Origin: Lachnospiraceae bacterium XBB2008
GTDB lineage: Bacteria; Bacillota; Clostridia; Lachnospirales; Lachnospiraceae
NCBI GenBank assembly: GCA_900102235.1
Contig: FMVL01000003.1
Span: forward strand, 620,001-684,000
Reading direction: 5' to 3'
Length of the DNA: 64,000 bases
Part shown: positions 9,016-17,083 of the stretch, one piece after another
How positions within the stretch are numbered: position 1 is the stretch's first letter
Layout of the letters: each line of letters begins with the position of its first letter
Translations under genes and position numbers: made by a program
The notes under the pieces: model-generated
What the model was told of the DNA's origin: nothing
The model's database searches: none
What the model saw: the letters and a program-made list of their open reading frames with translations, nothing else

Positions 9016-9243
9016 TCAAATATACCCGCAGCCGCTCCTTTGCGGGCCGTCGTCTCCGGACTCATAGTGGGCCCTGAAAGCCATGTTGATCTCACTTATC
9101 TCACGGATGCCGTCAATGTAGTCCTGATACATATCAGCCAATCCGGCCATGCATCCGTCACAGGCGCCGTTGATGTTCCCTATGGATTCCGAAACGATCC
9201 TCTCCCGTTCTTCTCTGGTAGTGTCTTTTATCAATATACTCAT
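9016..9243 (-). CDS. Small Cys-containing protein (75 aa)
   Basis: 75-residue hydrophilic protein starting MSILIKDTTREERERIV, with CDGC at residues 28-31 and another Cys near the C-terminus (SGCGYI). The amphipathic helices and the CxxC pair suggest metal binding or a redox role, but I cannot name a function. I have an impression of similar small proteins in Lachnospiraceae, not verifiable here. The ribosome binding site is weak (GGAAG). Single gene on the minus strand, facing the lipoprotein terminator. Confidence 0.65.
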   Translation of the reverse strand: MSILIKDTTREERERIVSESIGNINGACDGCMAGLADMYQDYIDGIREISEINMAFRAHYESGDDGPQRSGCGYI

Positions 9244-9373
9244 ATTTTTCTTCCATATCCTTGCACAAAAATTCTATCGCCATACCCTTAAAGTATAATA
9301 ATATAATATCAGGGTCTACGCTTAAATACATATGCATAATACTCCGGGCCTGTTACGAGAAAGGAGAAAACAT

Positions 9374-10507
9374 ATGAAGTATCGCAAATTCGGAAAACTT
9401 GATGTTATGGGGTCAGCCTTCGGACTCGGATGCATGAGATTCAACGGCGAAGCATCCGGCGACAGCATTATCGATGAAGCCAAAGCTATCTCTCTGATCC
9501 GCAGAGCGATCGACGGTGGTGTAAATTACATCGACACGGCTTATGTCTATCTGGACAGAACATCCGAGATAGTACTCGGCAAAGCCCTTCTGGACGGATA
9601 CAGGGACCGTGTGACGATCGCGACCAAAATGCCCATGGAAAAGGTTCATGACCGCGAATCCATGCAGGCTCTTCTGGACGAAGAACTTAAGAAACTGCAG
9701 ACAGACCACATCGACTTCTACCTGATGCACGGCATCAATAAGGAAAAATGGGAATACTTCAAGAAGATCGGCGCGCCCGAATTCTTTGATGATATGAAAA
9801 ATGAAGGAAAGATACGCTTTAAATGTTTCTCCTTCCATGGTTCTTACGAAGACTTTGAATATATAATAAATGACTCCGATTGGGATATGGTCCAGATCCA
9901 GTATAACTTCATGGATGTTGATAACCAGGCCGGCACGAAGGGACTTGAACTTGCCGGATCGCTCGGGATCCCTGTTGTGATCATGGAACCCCTTCTCGGC
10001 GGAAGACTCGCCAACGCTCCCGACAACGTACAGGCACTGTACGATAAATTCCCCGTAAAGCGTTCGGCGGTGGAATGGGCGTTCAGATGGCTCTGCGATC
10101 ACCCCGAGGTTGCAACGGTTCTATCAGGTTGCAACGAGGCTGAGCAGATCGATGATAACCTGCGCATTTTCGACACCGTGGAAGCGGGAATAATGAGTGA
10201 CGAAGAACATAAGCTCATGGACGAAGTCCGCGAGGCGTATATTTCCAGGACCAAGATAGGTTGCACGAGCTGCAGATACTGCATGCCTTGTCCTCAGGGT
10301 GTTAATATCCCCGGTATCTTCTCAGCCTGGAACAATGCTTCGTTGTACGGGGTCAATCCCGCCGACGATTGGGGATTCAGGAAATTCGTCCTTGAAAGCG
10401 GCGCCACAGCCGACAAGTGCGTGGCCTGCGGTGCGTGTGAGACAAAATGTCCTCAGCATCTTAAGATAATCGAGGCATTGAAGGAAGCCTGGGCGGAGAT
10501 TGGCTGA
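9374..10507 (+). CDS. Aldo/keto reductase with C-terminal 4Fe-4S domain
   Basis: 377-residue oxidoreductase. The N-terminal two thirds is an aldo/keto reductase barrel (FGLGCMRFN, the DTAYVY catalytic Asp/Tyr segment, the TKMP lysine, YLMHG histidine). The C-terminal part carries two cysteine clusters, CTSCRYCMPCP and CVACGACETKCP, typical of the ferredoxin-containing COG1453 group common in Clostridia. Electron donor and substrate are unknown. The start at 9374 has AAGGAG 7 nt upstream; an in-frame ATG at 9332 lacks one. Confidence 0.92.
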   Translation: MKYRKFGKLDVMGSAFGLGCMRFNGEASGDSIIDEAKAISLIRRAIDGGVNYIDTAYVYLDRTSEIVLGKALLDGYRDRVTIATKMPMEKVHDRESMQALLDEELKKLQTDHIDFYLMHGINKEKWEYFKKIGAPEFFDDMKNEGKIRFKCFSFHGSYEDFEYIINDSDWDMVQIQYNFMDVDNQAGTKGLELAGSLGIPVVIMEPLLGGRLANAPDNVQALYDKFPVKRSAVEWAFRWLCDHPEVATVLSGCNEAEQIDDNLRIFDTVEAGIMSDEEHKLMDEVREAYISRTKIGCTSCRYCMPCPQGVNIPGIFSAWNNASLYGVNPADDWGFRKFVLESGATADKCVACGACETKCPQHLKIIEALKEAWAEIG

Positions 10508-10539
10508 TCGCGATCGGCGGATTGAGAGGGCTTATGATC

Positions 10540-11391
10540 TCAGAAGACGGTACCCGCGGGAAAAACGCATACCGGCTGATTGCTGATTAGTTCGCTGCTC
10601 CCGTCACCCATCACTTCTCCGTAACCCTTGGCGTAGTTTACATCTTCCTCGGAATCGGGCAGAAAACATGACCAGACGCTTCCGTCCTCAAGGACGGATA
10701 TAAAGAAAGACCTTCCGCATCCCATCTGAACAGTATGATCCAGAACAAAGTTACTGTTTTGATGCTCAGCGAAGTACTCGGATATATCCTCCTCTTCCGA
10801 AAGGTCAGTCGGATTCTCCGGCCTTTCATACAGGCCGTACGGTGAGGGGGACAAATAGAGCTTATCATCCTCCGTGATGCATGCCATCTGCCTGAAGCCG
10901 ACACTGATTTCTTTTATATTTGAATTTACAAGCAGAGGTTCCGTAAAAGGGACCTCTCCGTTTTCCGGCGGTGTGGCCAAGGTATTGACATATCCTGCCG
11001 CTCCCCACGAAACGTCACCGCAAACGTACATATCTCCGCTCTTGGTAAGTATCGCTGCCACGGGAGCAGTATACCCCAATGTATCCGAATCATCATCAAG
11101 CGAAAAAGCTTTTACATCCTTCATGATAATGACCGGTTTGGGACTTTCTTCTCCGAAATAATACAGGTTCCCCTTTTTATCCAGTATCAGAGTTGCCGAA
11201 CCGGTAGTATCAGCCATTTTCTGTCCGGCAAAAACGCCCCACTTGTATTCATAATCCGACATATCGGCGATGACAGCGGGTTGGATGGCTGTTGTTCCAC
11301 AGCCCTGGATCACAATCATGATTGCCAGGAGCAGTACTATGCATATACTGTTTACTTTGTTTTTCCACTTATCAGTAACACCGTCAAACAC
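10540..11391 (-). CDS. RCC1-repeat-like lipoprotein
   Basis: 283-residue secreted protein starting with GTG. A basic N-terminus is followed by a hydrophobic stretch and IQGC, the probable lipobox with Cys 31. The rest contains RCC1/YjbI-like beta-propeller blades: repeated patterns such as LILDKKGNLYYFGE, AILTKSGDMYVCGD and SVLEDGSVWSCF, each ending in a G-x-(V/L)-(Y/W)-x-(C/F)-G motif. Probably an extracytoplasmic binding or scaffold protein. It starts 3 bp after the stop of a small DUF3006-like gene whose tail supplies GAGGG as ribosome binding site, so the two are an operon. Confidence 0.75.
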   Translation of the reverse strand: MFDGVTDKWKNKVNSICIVLLLAIMIVIQGCGTTAIQPAVIADMSDYEYKWGVFAGQKMADTTGSATLILDKKGNLYYFGEESPKPVIIMKDVKAFSLDDDSDTLGYTAPVAAILTKSGDMYVCGDVSWGAAGYVNTLATPPENGEVPFTEPLLVNSNIKEISVGFRQMACITEDDKLYLSPSPYGLYERPENPTDLSEEEDISEYFAEHQNSNFVLDHTVQMGCGRSFFISVLEDGSVWSCFLPDSEEDVNYAKGYGEVMGDGSSELISNQPVCVFPAGTVF

Positions 11392-11394
11392 TTT

Positions 11395-11568
11395 TCAGCC
11401 CTCGATCGTGTATGTCATCATCTCGTACTTAAGCCTGCTGCCCTCACGTATCTCAGGCGGGAGAAGTGCTCTCGCCACCAGCTTCAGGTCATCGGACTCT
11501 ATATCTGTTCTTTTCAGATTGGCGTAGTCGCCGTCAATGCTCACTACTTCGTAATACCAGGTTTCCAT
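11395..11568 (-). CDS. DUF3006-like small protein (57 aa)
   Basis: 57-residue protein beginning METWYYEVVSIDGDYANLKR and ending in a short beta-rich tail (RALLPPEIREGSRLKYEMM). The pattern 'V.xIdGdyAxL...LlPxxxxeGsxL' matches the small DUF3006 family of Firmicutes, whose role is unknown. AAGGAG sits 7 nt before the ATG. It is followed at once by the RCC1-like lipoprotein gene, with translation probably coupled. Confidence 0.72.
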   Translation of the reverse strand: METWYYEVVSIDGDYANLKRTDIESDDLKLVARALLPPEIREGSRLKYEMMTYTIEG

Positions 11569-11604
11569 GTGTTATTCTCCTTATACACTCTCCGGTCGTT
11601 AGCC

Positions 11605-12708
11605 TTATGTTGGCTCCGGTCCTTTTCCTTGCGCTGTCACCGGTCCCTTTCCGTTCCACTGCAAAAAAGTCTTATATCCAAGTTTGCTGTACCAAGCCGT
11701 CTCATAAGTGTAGTGAATGTAACTGTGATCGTATGACTCTTCCTTAAGGATCTTCGTTACATTTCTTACCATTGAAAGACCGATCCCGCGGTTGCGGTAT
11801 TCAGGAAGGGTTCCGACACAGCCGGGGCCCCCGATCTTCCATTTCACATCACCAATCTGATGCTCACCGAAATCCTCGATCTGACAAAAGCTGGCAATCT
11901 CCCCGTTAACGAAACCGCAATACACCCGGGTATCTTCTCCAAAAAACTGCGTCCAGTGAGGAACAACCTTTGCAACAGCCTTCAGAAGATCGTCAAGCCC
12001 GCCTTCATAGTATCCGAATGTAACCTCTTCGTCCAAGTTTTTGGTATAGGCGCCTTCATCAAAATCGATCAACGCTAACATCATTTCGGATGCCGGTTCG
12101 TCATCCGGAACAGCTCGAACGTAGTCGCGTTCAAAGTAACCCGGATGCATCTCCATGAAAAGCGCCTCGTACTGTTCTTCAGTCATATCATCTGATCCTT
12201 TATCGTCTGTTAATTCTGCCGTGAGCTCCGGGTATTCGGCTTTCTCTGCCGGTTCTCCGGATTCGGTTTTCTCTGACGGTTCACCGGATTCGTTTTTCTC
12301 TGACGGTTTTCCGGATTCGGTTTTCTCTGACGGTTTTCCGGATTCGGTTTTCTCTGACGGTTTTCCGGATTCGGGTTCTCCCATCAGTTCACTGTACTCT
12401 TCAAGCAGGTTGTATATTCCGTCTTCGGAGAGTACGCCGCGCTTAAGATCAGCCGGAAGAAGCCCCGCTTCATCATCCGCAAAGTCCTGCTTCCATACAT
12501 CGCTTGCATAATATGCCTCGAGTTCACTGATCAGAGTGCGCAGGGTTGCGAAATTGGCTCCATGGTTAGCTCCATGGTTGCTTCCATAGCCCTCTGTGTT
12601 GCCCTCTATGTAGCCCTCTGTGCAGCCGGAGCTGAGTTCCCCGATCAAATGCTTCGCTTCACGGAAGATATTCTCGTATTTTGTAATGCGTTCTATCTGC
12701 TCTGTCAT
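11605..12708 (-). CDS. GNAT acetyltransferase with repetitive acidic N-terminal half
   Basis: 367-residue protein. The C-terminal ~150 residues form a GNAT fold, with the acetyl-CoA loop in GTLPEYRNRGIGLSMVRNVTKIL (quoted in part: RNRGIG). The N-terminal ~190 residues are low-complexity and acidic and contain five tandem 9-residue units of the type ESGKPSEKT. The start at 12708 is supported by GGAG 8 nt upstream; an ATG at 12789 would add 27 residues without a site. The acceptor substrate is unknown. Gly/Asn/His-rich GSNHGANHGAN shows a second micro-repeat near residue 45. Confidence 0.82.
   Translation of the reverse strand: MTEQIERITKYENIFREAKHLIGELSSGCTEGYIEGNTEGYGSNHGANHGANFATLRTLISELEAYYASDVWKQDFADDEAGLLPADLKRGVLSEDGIYNLLEEYSELMGEPESGKPSEKTESGKPSEKTESGKPSEKNESGEPSEKTESGEPAEKAEYPELTAELTDDKGSDDMTEEQYEALFMEMHPGYFERDYVRAVPDDEPASEMMLALIDFDEGAYTKNLDEEVTFGYYEGGLDDLLKAVAKVVPHWTQFFGEDTRVYCGFVNGEIASFCQIEDFGEHQIGDVKWKIGGPGCVGTLPEYRNRGIGLSMVRNVTKILKEESYDHSYIHYTYETAWYSKLGYKTFLQWNGKGPVTAQGKGPEPT
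12238..12372 (-). repeat. Five tandem 27-bp units inside the GNAT gene
   Basis: Five head-to-tail 27-bp units encode ESGKPSEKT, ESGKPSEKT, ESGKPSEKN, ESGEPSEKT and ESGEPAEKA. The two units at the N-terminal side are identical at protein level and nearly so in DNA, and divergence grows towards the other end. This is the pattern of recent expansion by slippage. The unit is a multiple of three, so copy changes keep the frame. Confidence 0.92.
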
Positions 12709-12802
12709 CTGCCATTCTCCATAACTCATTGTAGCATGAGTTAGAAGAATGGCGGAGATTATATATGAATAGTTAGGCACCGAAGCCATATGTCAGCCGT
12801 TT

Positions 12803-13112
12803 TATGACTTACAGACGAAATACCGCTCTGTAAGTCATAAATCTATCTGTTCGAAGGTGAACCGGATATCGGATTTAATGTGGCTGAAACGTGATATATG
12901 CCTTACAGGACAAAAAGTTGGTCTCAAGGCATAAATCCTGTTGCACTTTGGTCTACCGGTCATCGAGTTGAAATACAATGTATGACTTACAGAGCAAAAA
13001 GTTGCTCTCAAGGCATAAGTTGGGTTCTGAGGTGTCTCGAGTCGGGGATTAGATCGTCAAGCAAGAATCCATTTCATGACTTACACGGCAAAAAGTTGGT
13101 CTCAAGGCATAA
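12803..13112. repeat. Array of four 38-bp palindromic repeats
   Basis: Copies at 12803-12840, 12897-12934, 12981-13018 and 13075-13112, each exactly 38 bp, with start-to-start spacing of 94, 84 and 94 bp. Each begins (T/C)ATG(A/C)CTTACA and ends (G/A)(G/T)CATAA, with an A-rich centre AAAAAGTTG in copies 2-4. Copy 1 is a perfect hairpin (14-bp arms 12802-12815 and 12827-12840). Copies 2-4 form imperfect hairpins (TATGMCTT with AAGGCATA). The spacers are unrelated except that copies 2 and 4 are followed by ATC..GTTGCA. Confidence 0.88.
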
Positions 13113-13166
13113 ATCGAGTTGCAATGACCTCGCAAAGGCATATATATGAAGCGCAAAATCAAATCG

Positions 13167-13217
13167 GGGCTTTGCACTGATCAGGACTTTGCACTGATCA
13201 GGGCTTTGCACCGGCCG
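13167..13217. repeat. Three tandem 17-bp units
   Basis: 13167-13183 and 13184-13200 differ at one base (GG(G/A)CTTTGCACTGATCA); the third copy, 13201-13217, keeps the first 11 bases and then diverges. The TGATCA within each unit is palindromic. It lies about 105 bp before the next gene. Confidence 0.85.
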
Positions 13218-13322
13218 AGGTCAGCCGCGAAATCCGCAGAGTAAAACAGCACAAAACCGGTATGGCGCGCAAGATATAAATGGCGTAAAATATTTAACAT
13301 CAAACTAACCAGGAGGACACGT

Positions 13323-13922
13323 GTGAGTATGGCTTCCGTGAAGAATCCAAATACGATTCCAGGAGAGCATCCTGATAATGTTTTCGAGAATCGCTCCAAT
13401 ATAGTTTCCGTGGAATGTCCGAATTGCGGAGGACAGGTACAGAGAAAAGAGAACGATTACTTCGGAGTATGTCCGTATTGCGGAACCGAGATCGCGTTTG
13501 ATGAGATACGCGAAGAAGCTCAGTTGACGGGATACCGTGAGCGAATAGATAAACTTGAGCTCGACAGCAGCATTGACAGCGCAAACAAGCAGACTCTCCT
13601 AAAGTGGCTTCGCATAAGAAATATATGTTTTATCGCTTTGGCGATATGCACGTTTCTGGGATTTGCCTTTGCGGGATGTCCTGCAGCCGAAGAACAGGAA
13701 TTCTATGTCGGTGTCGGAGCGATCTTAATGCTCATCGCGGGAGTGATCCTGATCGGTGCGATCCCGTATATCAGTAGCAACTATCCCGAATACAATATCC
13801 TCAGAGGTAAGATTGAAAAAGGCGCCAAACTGAAAATGTATGTCACACTCATGCTCACCGCGATCGGCGTATGCCTGGTAGCGACATTTCTGGCGTATCT
13901 GGCTGTCTCCGCTTTGGAATAA
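13323..13922 (+). CDS. Zinc-ribbon membrane protein
   Basis: 199-residue protein starting at GTG 6 nt after AGGAGG. Residues about 33-60 form a zinc ribbon (CPNCGGQ ... CPYCGTEI). After a short charged linker come three hydrophobic segments (about 98-115, 125-150, 175-197). This resembles small clostridial 'zinc ribbon plus transmembrane' proteins of unknown function. The ribbon should face the cytoplasm. No partner gene is apparent. Confidence 0.78.
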   Translation: MSMASVKNPNTIPGEHPDNVFENRSNIVSVECPNCGGQVQRKENDYFGVCPYCGTEIAFDEIREEAQLTGYRERIDKLELDSSIDSANKQTLLKWLRIRNICFIALAICTFLGFAFAGCPAAEEQEFYVGVGAILMLIAGVILIGAIPYISSNYPEYNILRGKIEKGAKLKMYVTLMLTAIGVCLVATFLAYLAVSALE

Positions 13923-13961
13923 GAAATCATTGTCCGCTTATGCTATAGAATGAGGTATAAA

Positions 13962-14945
13962 ATGAAGATCTTTTTTTACGCTTTAAGAGAATACGATGAA
14001 AAGAAATATGTCGAAGAATGCGCCGCACAGTACGGCTTCGATTATAATTACACATCTGAGTACCCAAACATGGAAAACCTGGATATGGTCAAAGGCTGCG
14101 AAGGCGTGGCCATAATAACCAATCCGATAAATGCCGTGATGCTCGACAAAATGAAGGAACTCGGAGTTAAGTACCTCACAACGCGCAGCATCGGATATGA
14201 GCACATCGACGTGGCATATGCAGATAAGATTGGGATCAAGGTCGCTCATGTGACATACGCTCCGGAATCCGTTGCCGATTACACTATCATGATGATGCTC
14301 ATCGCCTGTCGGCAGATGCCTTATATCATGCAAAAATCCGCAGTTCAGGATTTCACCCTGAAGGGAAAGATCGGTAAAGAGATATCTGCCTCAACGATAG
14401 GAGTCTTAGGCACCGGAAACATCGGTGCGACGGTCGTCAAACATCTGAAGGGATTCGGATGCCGCATCCTTATGAATGATGTTTATGAAAAAGAGGAACT
14501 AAAGGAATTCGGTGAATACACGGATAAAGAAACCCTGATCAGGGAATCCGATATCATCACGCTTCATGTTCCGGCACTCGAATCCAATTACCATATGATC
14601 GATGCGGATGCGATAAGCCATATGAAGGACGGTGTGATAATCGTCAACTGTGCAAGAGGATCGCTCATCGATTCGGATGCTATGATAGATGCGCTAAAAT
14701 CCGGAAAGATCGGATTTGCAGCTCTGGATACAATAGAAAATGAGGCCGGTTTATATTATCTGAACCGCTCCGGAGATCTGCTTGATAATCCCGAAAGAGC
14801 GGTTCTGATATCTTTCCCGAATGTATATCTGACTCCCCATATGGCCTTCTATACCGAGAGAACCATACACGACATGATCCATAACGCAGTCATCGGATTA
14901 CTCAATTTTGAAAAAGGAGCCGAGAATCCGTTTGCGGTCATCTGA
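13962..14945 (+). CDS. D-isomer-specific 2-hydroxyacid dehydrogenase (D-lactate dehydrogenase-like)
   Basis: 327-residue NAD-dependent dehydrogenase. The Rossmann motif is GTGNIGATVVKHL, the substrate-binding Arg is in NCARGSLID and the catalytic His in LTPHMAF, with a Glu between (IENEAG). Early segments TRSIGYEHID and APESVADYTIMMML match the VanH/LdhA branch, so pyruvate/D-lactate is the most likely pair. The start at 13962 is preceded by GAGG; the in-frame ATG at 13950 overlaps that site. Overlaps the convergent exonuclease gene by 8 bp. Confidence 0.9.
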   Translation: MKIFFYALREYDEKKYVEECAAQYGFDYNYTSEYPNMENLDMVKGCEGVAIITNPINAVMLDKMKELGVKYLTTRSIGYEHIDVAYADKIGIKVAHVTYAPESVADYTIMMMLIACRQMPYIMQKSAVQDFTLKGKIGKEISASTIGVLGTGNIGATVVKHLKGFGCRILMNDVYEKEELKEFGEYTDKETLIRESDIITLHVPALESNYHMIDADAISHMKDGVIIVNCARGSLIDSDAMIDALKSGKIGFAALDTIENEAGLYYLNRSGDLLDNPERAVLISFPNVYLTPHMAFYTERTIHDMIHNAVIGLLNFEKGAENPFAVI

Positions 14946-15600
14946 TCTTCTCTGTATGTTTACAGTTCGGATATCCGCTGCGCCCCCAGAACGGGCCGTA
15001 TTGTCCGCTGCGTTTTACCATTACACTGCCGCAATCGGGACATGTCTTGATCGTGACGGTGCCGCTTTCAAGGATCTTTCCAAGTTCCTCATACACCTTC
15101 TGATTCATTCTGCAATCACCTAATGCTCTGTGTGCGTTCTCAACGGTGATCTCAAAATGATCCGCAAGATCGGTCAATCTGTATTTTTCTCTATTGGGCA
15201 GACACATTCTGGCCAGAGGCAAAGTATCGACATAATCATTTGAAGGCACCTTTTCGATATACTGTTCGGCATCGCGGTATATGAAAGGCAGGTCGAACGT
15301 ATGGATATTGTGTCCCACCAACGGCAGATTGCCTATAAACTCAATGAACTCAGGAAGCACATCCTTAAAAAGCGGTGCATCAGCTACCATATCATCACTG
15401 ATCCCGTTCACATTCGATGCCGCAGCGGGAATGCTGCATTCAGGATTCACAAGTGTGCTGAACTCCGAAACCACCTGATGATCCTTAACCTTAACGGCGG
15501 ATATCTCCACAACCTTATCGTTACGACAATCTGTTCCCGTGGTCTCCAGATCAAAGACCACATAATCGGGAACATATTCAAATCTCTGCTTGCCTTTCAT
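14938..15600 (-). CDS. DnaQ-like 3'-5' exonuclease with C-terminal topoisomerase-type zinc finger
   Basis: 220-residue protein. Residues about 10-175 are a DEDDh exonuclease: D17 and E19 in FDLETTG, the Exo II Asp in HTFDLPF, and HRALGDCRMN with the catalytic His and last Asp. Residues about 187-215 resemble a topoisomerase I C4 zinc finger (CPDCGS...GPFWG.SGYPNCK), but the third Cys is replaced by Arg (WGRSGYP), so only three ligands remain. A GAGGTG site precedes the ATG. It lies 80 bp downstream of the PcfJ gene on the same strand and may be the last gene of that operon. Confidence 0.87.
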   Translation of the reverse strand: MKGKQRFEYVPDYVVFDLETTGTDCRNDKVVEISAVKVKDHQVVSEFSTLVNPECSIPAAASNVNGISDDMVADAPLFKDVLPEFIEFIGNLPLVGHNIHTFDLPFIYRDAEQYIEKVPSNDYVDTLPLARMCLPNREKYRLTDLADHFEITVENAHRALGDCRMNQKVYEELGKILESGTVTIKTCPDCGSVMVKRSGQYGPFWGRSGYPNCKHTEKIR

Positions 15601-15680
15601 ATTTAATGCACCTCACCGGATAAAGAATCGACTCTTAACAGTGCCCTGTTGAACACTAAGACCTAAAATATTATACTACA

Positions 15681-17069
15681 TCATCCCCACATTTCTTCAT
15701 CTTCTTCATCGAGTAAAATTCCGTCATCATCAATGAAAAAATCCATATCCAGATTCCTGTCGAAATTATATTTCGAATCATCTATGCCATGACGCCAGCA
15801 GTATGCGCGGATCCAATCCGCTTCCTCCGGGGTGCAGTCCTCATTATATCTGTGATAGGCTTCCACGAGTCTGTTTTGATAAACCTCCATCGTGATGAAC
15901 GGCATATTGACGTCATCGGTCCGCCTCATGAACAGGATCGTAGTCTCATTATTGATCATGGCATCAACATATCCGCTCAAGCAGTTGTGCATGTATACGG
16001 CTTCACGGCAGAAATCATTGATCGTCTGCGGGAAGCGGATGACATATCCCTTATCCCTCTCCTGCCACTCGGGATTTCTCTTTCTGTTAGACACACGGAT
16101 GGCCCGGTCATATTTTTCACGGCCATGCAAAAGGTACTTCGCCAGGCCTTCGTAATTGAACTGATCCGTAGTCATTCTCTCCGGCTGCTGAGGCAGATAT
16201 TTCATATACAGAGGATCGATCTTATTGATCGCACGGATATTATTAAGGATCTCCTCACGGATCTGTTCCATATGCATGAAAATACTGTATTGAGATCTGT
16301 TCCAGATCAACATCAGTCTTTGGCGGGCGCCTTTATACAGACGTCCGACCTCATTGGGGGTAAGCTTGTTGTCGATAAGATCCCTGATATATCTGCACTG
16401 TGCATCATTCATTTTTTCCTTAAAAAAATCAGGAAAACACTGCTGCAGGTATTTCACATATTCCCTGCCCGTGGATGCGGAGAGCAGCATCGCTCCTTCG
16501 CGGCAGTTTAAGGCACGCAGTGCCCGAATACCGATGCCGTCATATATTTCTCCGGGCTTCGTCGCAAGAAGATTATACTCATCCATATAGCATGAATAAG
16601 CCGCAAGATCATCCAGCCCTGCCTTATAAAGGATCTCTTTGACGGTGTTGGTCTGCATGCAGTTATATATATGATCCAGAAGTCTGATACTCTCGGTATG
16701 ATACCTGGACAGATGCCACTCCGGATGCAGCTCTTTATAACGGTCATAGATCTTCTGGATCGGACCGTGTGAGAATTCAAGATTCCTGTTATTCACGCAC
16801 CTCTCATCAAACAGGATCCTATCATTAAGAGGCCACATATATCCTTCATGAAAAGGAAATCTGACAACCAGGTCGGGCTTGAGCGAGCGTTCCGGAAAAT
16901 GAAGATATACGGAGTCGATATACGGCTCCGTCTGTGTGATGATGAAGTAATCCCGAAACTCTCCCGCAGGCCCGGGATCCATATCCAGACAGGCTTCTAT
17001 GCAGGCTTCTTTCTCCTCATCCGTCAAAGGATCAGGTTCCCATGTATTTGCAAATCCGAATTCGAGCAT
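15681..17069 (-). CDS. PcfJ-domain protein
   Basis: 462-residue soluble protein. The C-terminal third (about 330-430) has the PcfJ pattern: DFCREAVYMHNCLSGYV, then ILFMRRTDD, PFITMEVYQNRLVEAYHRYN and a final W-x-x-x-YCWRHGI. PcfJ is named after a gene of the enterococcal pCF10 plasmid and its biochemical role is unknown. The N-terminal 300 residues are helical and unassigned. The protein ends in a very acidic tail. It is the fourth gene of a tight operon (helicase, MoxR, VWA, PcfJ), 14 bp after the VWA gene. Confidence 0.8.
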   Translation of the reverse strand: MLEFGFANTWEPDPLTDEEKEACIEACLDMDPGPAGEFRDYFIITQTEPYIDSVYLHFPERSLKPDLVVRFPFHEGYMWPLNDRILFDERCVNNRNLEFSHGPIQKIYDRYKELHPEWHLSRYHTESIRLLDHIYNCMQTNTVKEILYKAGLDDLAAYSCYMDEYNLLATKPGEIYDGIGIRALRALNCREGAMLLSASTGREYVKYLQQCFPDFFKEKMNDAQCRYIRDLIDNKLTPNEVGRLYKGARQRLMLIWNRSQYSIFMHMEQIREEILNNIRAINKIDPLYMKYLPQQPERMTTDQFNYEGLAKYLLHGREKYDRAIRVSNRKRNPEWQERDKGYVIRFPQTINDFCREAVYMHNCLSGYVDAMINNETTILFMRRTDDVNMPFITMEVYQNRLVEAYHRYNEDCTPEEADWIRAYCWRHGIDDSKYNFDRNLDMDFFIDDDGILLDEEDEEMWG

Positions 17070-17083
17070 GATCTATCCTCCGA

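Larger units (their letters stand above)
12709..13322. other. 614-bp non-coding region with repeats
   Basis: Divergent intergenic interval between the GNAT gene (left) and a zinc-ribbon membrane protein (right). It holds four 38-bp palindromic repeats and three 17-bp tandem units, listed separately. The open frame on the plus strand across it (12898-13149) is a by-product of the repeats and has no ribosome binding site. Confidence 0.8.

Noticed and set aside
12803-13112. CRISPR array
   Set aside because: Only four 38-bp repeats, degenerate, with palindromic full-length arms and spacers of 46-56 bp partly related to each other; no cas genes.
12898-13149. Protein-coding ORF of 83 codons
   Set aside because: It is created by the 38-bp repeats, changes frame relative to them at the last copy and has no ribosome binding site.
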